Assembly: GCA_040510075.1 (NCBI GenBank)
Contig: JBEVJT010000270.1
Location: 1 to 6,221, forward strand
Source of the DNA: VAZQ01 sp040510075
GTDB taxonomy: Bacteria > Pseudomonadota > Alphaproteobacteria > Rhizobiales > Xanthobacteraceae
Reading direction: 5' to 3'
DNA: 6,221 nucleotides
A model generated the notes under the pieces. That model had not been told where the DNA came from and searched no databases. It saw only the letters and a program-made list of their open reading frames with translations. The position numbers and the translations under genes were made by a program. Numbering within the stretch: the stretch's first letter is position 1; every line of letters starts with the position of its first letter. Below, piece by piece: positions 1 through 5,764 of the stretch.

Positions 1-8
1 GGCCTGCT

Positions 9-31
9 CCCTCTCCCCGCCGGGGAGAGGG
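9..31. repeat. Short perfect palindromic intergenic repeat (REP-like hairpin)
   Basis: Two perfect 10-base arms, CCCTCTCCCC (9-18) and GGGGAGAGGG (22-31), flank a 3-base loop. C/G-rich hairpins with CTCTCCCC arms are, from memory, dispersed in many copies between genes of Hyphomicrobiales. It ends 33 bases before the first gene. No T-run follows on the + strand, so it is a poor intrinsic terminator there, although it could stabilise the 3' end of a transcript arriving from outside the window. Confidence 0.75.
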
Positions 32-64
32 TGCGCGCCGCAGTTTGCCTCGCGTAATGCACTC

Positions 65-457
65 ATGCGTCCGCAACTGCGTTTCAGCAGGCGCAAGTCC
101 GTGTTCGTTGTTTTGATCGCCTGCGTCTTTTTCGGCGCAGCTCTGTGCTTGCGCTACCTCCTGATCGAAAATCCGAAAACCACCGAGACGTGCCAAGGAG
201 GCGCCGCTGGATTGCGATGTGAGTTCGCCAGAACCCTTATTTCGCTCTTTCAGTATTCTGTATTCGGCTGGGTGGCGGCTATCGCAGCGGCGCTCAATCT
301 GGTTCGTCCGTCTTTGTGGATATTCAGCATTGCGGCCGCGGCAACAAGCTTTGGTCTCGTTCTCTACAATGCTGGGCTTGCCGCATTCGCCGTGGCCCTC
401 TTGCTGCTCAGTCTGGCGCGCGTTTCGCCTGGAGCAGCGTCCATGCCAGGACAATGA
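65..457 (+). CDS. Small four-helix membrane protein of unknown function
   Basis: This 130-residue protein is not assigned a function. It begins with a basic N-terminus (residues 1-11, rich in Arg and Lys) and then has four hydrophobic stretches at about 13-33, 62-80, 83-101 and 103-119. The loop between the first two stretches carries two cysteines, C43 and C52. With the basic N-terminus inside, that loop would face the periplasm, where the pair could form a disulfide. ATG 65 is the only ATG in frame near the start; no Shine-Dalgarno sequence is visible before it, so the start is uncertain. The last 50 bases overlap the end of the convergent ndvC-like gene. I recall similar small proteins beside beta-glucan genes in Bradyrhizobium, but a link to glucan synthesis is inferred from position only. 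The reading frame with clear membrane helices supports a real gene. Confidence 0.72.
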   Translation: MRPQLRFSRRKSVFVVLIACVFFGAALCLRYLLIENPKTTETCQGGAAGLRCEFARTLISLFQYSVFGWVAAIAAALNLVRPSLWIFSIAAAATSFGLVLYNAGLAAFAVALLLLSLARVSPGAASMPGQ

Positions 458-2012
458 GTCCGGCGGCAAACCAGCAGGCCTGCCAGTTGGCAAATGTTTC
501 GGCCAGCGCAATGTAAACGGCGCACATCGTGAGCGTGATCGCGAAGGCCAGCTCCGCCGCAGGCGGTCGCGCGCGCCGATTCCAGCCCGCGAGCAGCAGC
601 AGCGGAACGACCGCGCCGGCGAGCGGCGCATACGGAAAATCGCGGTAGCGGCCATCGAAGGCGAGGGCGACGGCAGCCTGCGTCGCGATCACCACCAGGC
701 CGAGGCGCAAGACTCCGATCGACCATGCCAGCGCATCGAGGCGCTCCGGCTTGGGCCCGAGCACGTGCGCAAAGGCCGGCACGCTCCGGCCGATGGCGAG
801 AGCGCGCACGCCGAGCACCGGCAACAGGAGCGCGATGACGGTCCACGTGGAAGTGCGCAGCGCATCCAGGAGCGTGAACGTTTCGAGCGCCGCGTTCTCG
901 ATCGTCCATCCGATCAGTCCTGCGGCGATCAACGCAATCGTGCTCACCCGGAGCCAGAACCACCGCAGCTCGCGGTTCGGGCGCCGCATGGCGGCAGCGA
1001 AAGTGACCGCGGCCATGGCGATGCCGCCCGCCGCCTGCAAGCTCCAATAGGGATGATCGGAAACAGCACCACCGAAGTGGAATTTCGGCAGCCGCCGGAC
1101 TGCATCATAAAGTCCCCAATGTCCGCCGACGGTGCCCTCAAGTTGGCGCTTCCACCACTGGTCATACGCTTCGATGAGATTGAGCCGCCAATTCTCGTGG
1201 TTTGCCAACGCAAGCACCTCATGCATGGCCCGCGCTTGATTGGAAGGGGACGGCAAGGCGCCCTCGCGCATGCGCCCGGTACTCGGCCAGCCGAACTCCC
1301 CAATGAAAATCTCCTTACCTGAAAAGAATGGAGCGACTTGCCGGCGGATTGCGTCGACATGCTGCGCCGCCTGCCGCGCTGGAACCGGCAAATCCTCCCA
1401 GTAGGGTAGGATGTGTACGGTGATGAAATCGACTTCGCTCGCGAGATCGCGATAGCGGAGCCAGAATTCCCAAACATCCGCATAGGTCACGGGCACTGGC
1501 ACCTGCGCCTTCACTTCGCGAATGGTGCGCGCCAGCTCGCTTGGCGACATCTCCCTGCGCAGCAGCACTTCGTTGCCCACGATCACCGCCGCGATCGTTT
1601 CCGGATATTCCCTGGCCAGCCGCACGGCAGTCGCAACCTCAAGGGCGTTGCGCTCCGGCACACCAGACAGCCAAAGGCCCTGCATGACTTTCATGCCGCG
1701 GGTTTTTGCGATGCCTGCAATGCGGTCGAGGCCGTGGTCGACCGAGTAGGTGCGCACGCAACCGGTGATTGCGCTCAGTTGCGCGAGATCGGACTCGATC
1801 GCCCGCACGTCCACCGGGCGATCCTCACCGAAAGGAGTCTCATATGTTCGAAATGGCGCATAGGAAACACAGTGCGCTTTCTCTCCCTGGGCAAATGGAG
1901 ACACCGGCATCTGCTGTTCGGCGCCGAGCCATACCCATCCCGCGACAATGAGGCTGGCGGTCACGAAAAAGAGACAGAGCGCCGCGATTGCCTCCGCGCC
2001 CCGGCTTCGCAC
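408..2012 (-). CDS. ndvC: NdvC-like membrane-anchored GH17 beta-glucan transferase
   Basis: This 534-residue protein has an N-terminal signal anchor (about 9-29), a periplasmic glycoside hydrolase family 17 domain (about 48-320) and about seven further membrane helices (near 325-342, 353-371, 388-407, 429-451, 461-477, 486-505 and 509-527). Both GH17 catalytic glutamates are present: the acid/base E148 in VGNE and the nucleophile E239 in GEFGWPS. B. japonicum NdvC, about 62 kDa and encoded upstream of ndvB, is needed for the beta-1,6 linkages of the cyclic beta-1,3/1,6-glucan; size, topology and position agree here. The likely activity is glucanosyl transfer on beta-1,3-glucan rather than simple hydrolysis. 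I chose GTG 2012 because AAAAGGA lies 7 bases upstream (2020-2026) and gives a short basic arm before the anchor. ATG 2045 (545 residues, no ribosome site) and ATG 2102 (564 residues, weak AAAGG) are in frame; 2225 is possible but adds an uncharacteristic Cys/Arg-rich extension. The gene is divergent from the small secreted gene and ndvB. Confidence 0.88.
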   Translation of the reverse strand: MRSRGAEAIAALCLFFVTASLIVAGWVWLGAEQQMPVSPFAQGEKAHCVSYAPFRTYETPFGEDRPVDVRAIESDLAQLSAITGCVRTYSVDHGLDRIAGIAKTRGMKVMQGLWLSGVPERNALEVATAVRLAREYPETIAAVIVGNEVLLRREMSPSELARTIREVKAQVPVPVTYADVWEFWLRYRDLASEVDFITVHILPYWEDLPVPARQAAQHVDAIRRQVAPFFSGKEIFIGEFGWPSTGRMREGALPSPSNQARAMHEVLALANHENWRLNLIEAYDQWWKRQLEGTVGGHWGLYDAVRRLPKFHFGGAVSDHPYWSLQAAGGIAMAAVTFAAAMRRPNRELRWFWLRVSTIALIAAGLIGWTIENAALETFTLLDALRTSTWTVIALLLPVLGVRALAIGRSVPAFAHVLGPKPERLDALAWSIGVLRLGLVVIATQAAVALAFDGRYRDFPYAPLAGAVVPLLLLAGWNRRARPPAAELAFAITLTMCAVYIALAETFANWQACWFAAGLIVLAWTLLQAKRAPD

Positions 2013-2110
2013 CGCGCCGTCCTTTTGTTCCGAACCACGCCGCATCGCGCCCGAAAAGCCACACGAGGACGCCTTGCACAAGCCACCTGCGCATCTCTGC
2101 ATGCGACCTT

Positions 2111-2129
2111 TGCGCAAGACCCTTGCGCA
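2111..2129. promoter_or_regulatory. Perfect inverted repeat in the divergent control region, possible operator
   Basis: TGCGCAAG (2111-2118) and CTTGCGCA (2122-2129) form perfect 8-base arms around a 3-base centre. The site lies between the divergent ndvC-like gene and the small secreted gene, about 100 bases upstream of the chosen ndvC start. A dyad of this size in a divergent promoter region would suit a dimeric regulator controlling both directions. If ndvC instead starts at ATG 2102 it would lie just before that start, and if at 2225 it would be coding. No regulator is identified, and no convincing -35/-10 pair was found nearby. Confidence 0.4.
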
Positions 2130-2215
2130 CCATCCTCCGGCTCTCTTTAATTGGGGGAGACAAAAGCGCGGCGACTGCCGTAATACTGACCGAATCCCGA
2201 CGCCTATCTCGAAGT

Positions 2216-2236
2216 GCCGATCCAAATCGGATCGGC
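2216..2236. promoter_or_regulatory. Perfect hairpin just upstream of the small secreted gene
   Basis: GCCGATCC (2216-2223) and GGATCGGC (2229-2236) are perfect 8-base arms with the loop AAATC. The hairpin ends 19 bases before ATG 2256. It is either a DNA operator or an RNA hairpin in the 5' leader; there is no T-run after it, so it is not an intrinsic terminator. A weak ribosome site (AAGAGA) lies between the hairpin and the ATG, so an RNA hairpin here could influence initiation. Confidence 0.4.
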
Positions 2237-2255
2237 CTGGAACACAAGAGAAACC

Positions 2256-2720
2256 ATGCGTTTGACCAGTGTGCGTGCCATCGTCGCAAGCCTTGCGGCG
2301 GCGGCTTTTTTATTGGGCTCCGCCGAGGTTTTTGCCCAAGGCGCCGAGCAGAAGCCGCCGGAAAAGCAGCTGGGCGGCGAGGCCAAAGAGCCCCCCAAAA
2401 AAGCGGACGAATTCGCCGAGGCTGAAAAGGTCTTGCCCGGCCCGGCCGGAAATCCGGAATGCCTCTGGCTCGGCCGCCGAGTCGTAAGCCTGCTCTGGCG
2501 GGACGATCTCGATACGGCGTTTCGTCACCTCGACCTCTACGATAGGTTCGGCTGCCCCGGCGGGCATATTCAGGCGACCTTCCGCTGTCTCGTGCGGCAG
2601 GGAAATTTCGATCCGAAAGCAACCGATACCCTGAATACAAGAGTGCACGCCTGCTGGCTCAATCCAACCGGCACCATGCAGGGCACCGCGGCCGTTCCCA
2701 GCGGCACCAGCAATCGCTGA
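2256..2720 (+). CDS. Small secreted four-cysteine protein, beta-1,3/1,6-glucan biosynthesis family
   Basis: The 154-residue precursor begins with a clear Sec signal peptide (residues 1-27); the best cleavage site is VFA|Q after A27. A charged Pro/Lys/Glu-rich linker (about 28-62) precedes a compact domain (about 65-138) containing the motifs RRVVSLLWRDDLDTA and HLDLYDRFGCPGGHIQ and four cysteines (C69, C100, C111, C133), which could form two disulfides in the periplasm. From memory this matches a family annotated in Bradyrhizobium and relatives as a beta-1-3, beta-1-6-glucan biosynthesis protein. A third glucan gene, ndvD, is reported in B. japonicum, but I cannot confirm that this is its counterpart, so no symbol is given. 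An enzymatic role is not apparent; a scaffold or accessory role for the glucan machinery is inferred from its location between the ndvC-like and ndvB-like genes. I chose ATG 2256 because it opens directly onto the signal peptide; GTG 2214 upstream would spoil it. The ribosome site is weak. Confidence 0.85.
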   Translation: MRLTSVRAIVASLAAAAFLLGSAEVFAQGAEQKPPEKQLGGEAKEPPKKADEFAEAEKVLPGPAGNPECLWLGRRVVSLLWRDDLDTAFRHLDLYDRFGCPGGHIQATFRCLVRQGNFDPKATDTLNTRVHACWLNPTGTMQGTAAVPSGTSNR

Positions 2721-2735
2721 GCGCACGTCACAACC

Positions 2736-2773
2736 TGTACGGTTGTTCAGACCAAGCTATACGGCTATTCAGA
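2736..2773. repeat. Pair of imperfect 16-base direct repeats, possible tandem regulator sites
   Basis: TGTACGGTTGTTCAGA (2736-2751) and TATACGGCTATTCAGA (2758-2773) match at 13 of 16 positions, and their starts are 22 bases apart, about two helical turns. The first copy overlaps a short inverted repeat (CAACC-TGTAC-GGTTG, 2731-2745). They lie just after the small secreted gene and before the probable terminator. Tandem protein-binding sites or a local duplication are both possible. Confidence 0.35.
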
Positions 2774-2782
2774 AACATCGCG

Positions 2783-2810
2783 TCCACGCGCCTGCGTGGA
2801 ACGTTTTGTT
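2783..2810 (+). terminator. Probable Rho-independent terminator after the small secreted gene
   Basis: TCCACGC (2783-2789) and GCGTGGA (2794-2800) form a perfect 7-base stem with the loop GCCT. With A2801 bulged, three more pairs form (2780-2782 with 2802-2804). The T-rich run TTTTGTT (2804-2810) follows directly. It sits 62 bases after the stop of the small secreted gene and 149 bases before ndvB. This implies that ndvB has its own promoter, or that only part of the transcription reads through. Confidence 0.55.
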
Positions 2811-2958
2811 AGTTCGGCAATTGATTGTCCTTGAAAGCGCCATGACGAGTGGCTACTTTTCCCGACAGCTAAGTACGTTGGCAGCGGGCTTAGTTGTGTT
2901 TAGGTGACCTGGGGGACGGGTTCGGTCCCTGCTTTCTGCCCGGCGTGGTCTGGCTTCC

Positions 2959-5577
2959 ATGCGCACCGTCGCTGTTGTGGTGGCGCTCGTTCTTTGCGTG
3001 CATGCCGGCCTTTGGACAGCGTTCCAGCGCCAACATCCCGCGCCCAATATCGAAAATCCCCTTCTCAGCGTCTCTTACTCGCCATACACCCGCTCCCTCC
3101 AGGAGCGGCCGACGCCAGAGCAGATCCGCGCCGACCTGAAGATTCTGAGCGCTTACACCAATTCCATCCGGACCTACAGCTCGACTGGTGGTGCCGAGCT
3201 CGTGGCGCCCATTGCCGCCGAGTTCGGGCTGAAGGTCACGCTTGGCATCTGGATCGACAAGGATGCAGCGCGCAACGAGCGGGAGATTGCGGCCGGTATC
3301 GCGCTCGCGCGGCGTTACAACAACATCAACGCGATCGTGGTCGGCAACGAGACGATATTCCGCGGTGAGAAGACGATCGACGAGCTGGTCCAGCTCATCC
3401 AGAAGGTGAAACGGCAAACCACGGTGCCCGTCACCACCGGTGAAATCTGGTCGGTTTGGATCGAGTATCCCGAGCTCGCTTCCCAGGTGGATTTCATTGC
3501 CGCTCACGTGCTGCCCTATTGGGAGGGCGTGAGCGCGAACAAAGCCGTCGATTACACGCTGCAGTTCTACAACAAGCTGCGCCGCGCGCATCCGGGCAAG
3601 CGCATCGTCATCGCCGAGTTCGGCTGGCCGAGCGGAGGGTACAACTATCACGCTGCCGAGCCCGGCCGGATCGAGCAGGCCATAGTGTTGCGCGAGTTCC
3701 TCGCGCGCGCCGAAGCGTACGGCATCGATTACAACATCATCGAAGCCTTCGATCAGCCCTGGAAGAGCAACGAAGGCAGCGTCGGCATGTATTGGGGCCT
3801 GTTCGACGCCTCACGACATGCAAAGTTCAGCTTGGTCGGAGCTGCTTACGACCCGCATTATGTCAAGGCAGCGCTCCTCGCGCTGCTCGTTTCGCTGCTG
3901 CTCTGTATGCCCATCATCAAGCGCAGGGGCGCGACCGCGGCCGAAGCCGGCATCCTGGCGGCAGGCGGCAATGTGGTCGGCGCCTGGTTGGCCACGGTTT
4001 TCTCGTTCTGGGAAACGCATTATTTCGTAGCGGGCGCGGTCATTGCGCTGGCCTTCGGCGCGGCTCTCCTTGTTCCACTGGTCGCGATTGCGCTGGCGCG
4101 CATTGAGGAGATCGCGGCCATTGCTTTTGGGCGCACCCCGCACCGTCTGCTGCCGGTTCGTCTCCCGAGCGCCGAGACCTGTGCGCCGAAAGTTTCAGTG
4201 CACGTTCCCGCCTATCGCGAACCACCCGAGATGCTCAAGGCGACCCTCGATGCGGTTGCGCGGCTCGATTATCCGGATTTCGAATGCGTGGTTGTGATCA
4301 ACAACACGCCCGATCCCGCATTCTGGCGCCCCATCGAGGACCACTGCCGCGCGCTGGGCGAGCGCTTCAAGTTCGTGCACGACGACAATGTCCGCGGCTT
4401 CAAGGCCGGCGCCTTGCGCCTTGCCCTCGAGCACACGGCCTCCGACGCCGAGATCATCGGTATCATCGATGCCGATTACGTCGTGCAGTCCGACTGGCTC
4501 AAGCATCTGGTGCCCGCCTTCGACGACCCCAAGGTCGGCATGGTGCAGGCGCCGCAGGATCATCGCGATGGGCAGCGCAGCGTGATGCACCACGCGATGA
4601 ATGGCGAATATGCCGGCTTCTTCGATATCGGCATGATCCAGCGCAACGAGGCAAATGCCATTATCGTCCACGGCACCATGTGTCTGATCCGCCGCGATGC
4701 GCTCGTTTCAGCGGGCGGTTGGTCGAGCGAGACGATTGTCGAGGACTGCGACCTCGGGCTCATGGTGCTCGAGCAAGGCTGGGATATCCATTACACGAAC
4801 CGGCGTTATGGACACGGGTTGTTGCCCGACACTTTCGAGGCCTACAAGAGCCAGCGGCACCGCTGGGCCTATGGCGGCCTGCAGATCATAAAAAAACACT
4901 GGCGTTTCTTGCTGCCGGGCGTTGCCGGGCTAACGCGGGCGCAAAAGCGGGAATTCGCCTTCGGCTGGATGAACTGGCTCGGAGCCGAGGCGCTCGGCGT
5001 ATTCATGGCGATATTGAACATCGTGTGGGTGCCCGTCGTGGTGTTCCTGGGCATCGCCATTCCCGACAAGATCCTCACTGTGCCCATTCTTGCTGCCTTT
5101 ACGGTGACGCTCGTCCATTTCCTCGCCTGCTATCGTCTGCGCGTCGGCATTCGCCCCGTCCATCGAATAAGCGCGGTGATCGCCGCGATGTCCGTGCAAT
5201 GGACGGTCGCGCGCGCGGTCGCCTGCGGCATCTGGAAGGAGGGGCTTCCGTTCCTGCGTACGGCCAAGGGGGGCACGACGCGCAAGGGCGCGGCTTTCCC
5301 GGCGGGTCCCGAAGCGGCGATGGCGCTCCTGCTCGTGAGCGGCGCCGCGCTTGCAATTTACACGAACCACACAGAGGTGACGGAGATCAAGCTGTTCGCG
5401 CTGGTGCTCGCGGTGCAATCGCTGCCTTTTATCGCTGCAGTGAGCATTGCCGCTCTGGAAAGCTCGCGTTTTAACGATTTCGCCTACTGGCGCAGGCTCA
5501 AAGTCGGTGTGCAGCGCCGCTCCGCCGCTCTTGCGCAGCCAGCCGCCGAACAAACCTCACCGGCAACCCAGCCCTGA
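2959..5577 (+). CDS. ndvB: NdvB-like beta-1,3/1,6-glucan synthase, GH17-GT2 fusion
   Basis: This 872-residue inner-membrane protein should polymerise glucose from UDP-glucose into periplasmic beta-glucan. In order it has a signal anchor (about 4-22), a periplasmic GH17 domain (about 35-300) with acid/base E131 in VGNE and nucleophile E220 in AEFGWPS, helices near 303-320, 330-349 and 354-380, a cytoplasmic family 2 glycosyltransferase domain (about 408-660), and further helices near 670-697, 704-724, 737-757, 785-801 and 811-833, then a short Ala/Pro-rich tail. GT2 motifs are DAD (504-506), ED (595-596, in IVEDCDLG) and QRHRW (632-636), the signature of processive beta-glycan synthases. The first nucleotide-binding motif reads VVINNTPD rather than the usual V-D-D-S type. 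KRR at 321-323 after the second helix places the GT2 side in the cytoplasm. Length is close to the about 102 kDa reported for B. japonicum NdvB. ATG 2959 is the first start after an in-frame TGA at 2905; no Shine-Dalgarno sequence is visible, and the next in-frame starts would cut into the anchor. Confidence 0.92.
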   Translation: MRTVAVVVALVLCVHAGLWTAFQRQHPAPNIENPLLSVSYSPYTRSLQERPTPEQIRADLKILSAYTNSIRTYSSTGGAELVAPIAAEFGLKVTLGIWIDKDAARNEREIAAGIALARRYNNINAIVVGNETIFRGEKTIDELVQLIQKVKRQTTVPVTTGEIWSVWIEYPELASQVDFIAAHVLPYWEGVSANKAVDYTLQFYNKLRRAHPGKRIVIAEFGWPSGGYNYHAAEPGRIEQAIVLREFLARAEAYGIDYNIIEAFDQPWKSNEGSVGMYWGLFDASRHAKFSLVGAAYDPHYVKAALLALLVSLLLCMPIIKRRGATAAEAGILAAGGNVVGAWLATVFSFWETHYFVAGAVIALAFGAALLVPLVAIALARIEEIAAIAFGRTPHRLLPVRLPSAETCAPKVSVHVPAYREPPEMLKATLDAVARLDYPDFECVVVINNTPDPAFWRPIEDHCRALGERFKFVHDDNVRGFKAGALRLALEHTASDAEIIGIIDADYVVQSDWLKHLVPAFDDPKVGMVQAPQDHRDGQRSVMHHAMNGEYAGFFDIGMIQRNEANAIIVHGTMCLIRRDALVSAGGWSSETIVEDCDLGLMVLEQGWDIHYTNRRYGHGLLPDTFEAYKSQRHRWAYGGLQIIKKHWRFLLPGVAGLTRAQKREFAFGWMNWLGAEALGVFMAILNIVWVPVVVFLGIAIPDKILTVPILAAFTVTLVHFLACYRLRVGIRPVHRISAVIAAMSVQWTVARAVACGIWKEGLPFLRTAKGGTTRKGAAFPAGPEAAMALLLVSGAALAIYTNHTEVTEIKLFALVLAVQSLPFIAAVSIAALESSRFNDFAYWRRLKVGVQRRSAALAQPAAEQTSPATQP

Positions 5578-5610
5578 CGAACGCGCCTATCTGCTCCTGC
5601 GGAGCCAGTA

Positions 5611-5740
5611 GTAGGGTGGGCAAAGGCGCGCGCAACATGATCTACAAGGTCCGTACAAACTTCACGGCGCGCGCCGTGCCCACGCGGGTGTCAATAAATC
5701 GCGGGCACGGCCCGCAAGAGCGGGCCTTTGCCCACCCTAC
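5611..5740. repeat. 130-base compound palindromic intergenic element
   Basis: The outer arms are perfect over 17 bases: GTAGGGTGGGCAAAGGC (5611-5627) and its reverse complement (5724-5740). Nested inside are a 16-base palindrome CACGGCGCGCGCCGTG (5663-5678), a second inverted pair GCCGTGCCC / GGGCACGGC (5673-5681 / 5703-5711), and a small hairpin GCCCGC-AAGA-GCGGGC (5710-5725). Terminal arms beginning GTAGGGTGGGCAAAG are, from memory, widely dispersed between genes in Bradyrhizobium-type genomes, so this is probably a non-autonomous mobile or REP-like element. No obvious target duplication flanks it. Lying between two convergent genes, its transcript could fold strongly from either strand and act as a bidirectional barrier. 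A 63-codon open frame at 5616-5807 runs through it and is not considered a gene. Confidence 0.8.
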
Positions 5741-5764
5741 GGTTCTATCCAATCGGAATACGCA

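Noticed and set aside
219..1322. A long open frame of 367 codons on the + strand, opposite the ndvC-like gene.
   Set aside because: It is antisense to a gene with clear GH17 and membrane features, is rich in Arg, Gln and His as high-GC shadow frames are, and has no domain-like pattern.
2158..2186. A possible sigma-70 promoter for the small secreted gene (GAGACA at 2157-2162 and TAATAC at 2181-2186).
   Set aside because: Only 4 of 6 and 3 of 6 positions match, with an 18-base spacer; this is within chance for the region.
1840..2640. A 266-codon minus-strand frame covering the divergent control region; an ATG at 2133 in it has a good GGAGG just upstream.
   Set aside because: It overlaps the N-terminus of ndvC in another frame and the secreted small gene on the other strand. 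The product is Arg/Pro-rich without recognisable features. The GGAGG-ATG is noted but no downstream product is convincing.
2878..2906. TTGGCA at 2878-2883 as an ndvB -35 box, or as part of a -24/-12 sigma-54 promoter.
   Set aside because: No acceptable -10 box follows at 16-18 bases, and the GC of the sigma-54 -12 element is absent.
2913..2929. GGGAC-GGGTTCG-GTCCC resembles a tRNA T-arm (5-base stem, 7-base loop), suggesting a tRNA remnant or integration site.
   Set aside because: The loop is GGGTTCG rather than TTCRANY, and no acceptor, D or anticodon arm can be found nearby.
4284..5474. A 396-codon + strand frame inside ndvB.
   Set aside because: It is a shifted frame of the GT2 domain, Arg-rich and without motifs, while the main frame carries DAD, ED and QRHRW.
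5611..5740. The repeated palindromes as a CRISPR array.
   Set aside because: There are no regularly spaced direct repeats with unique spacers; the structure is nested inverted repeats.
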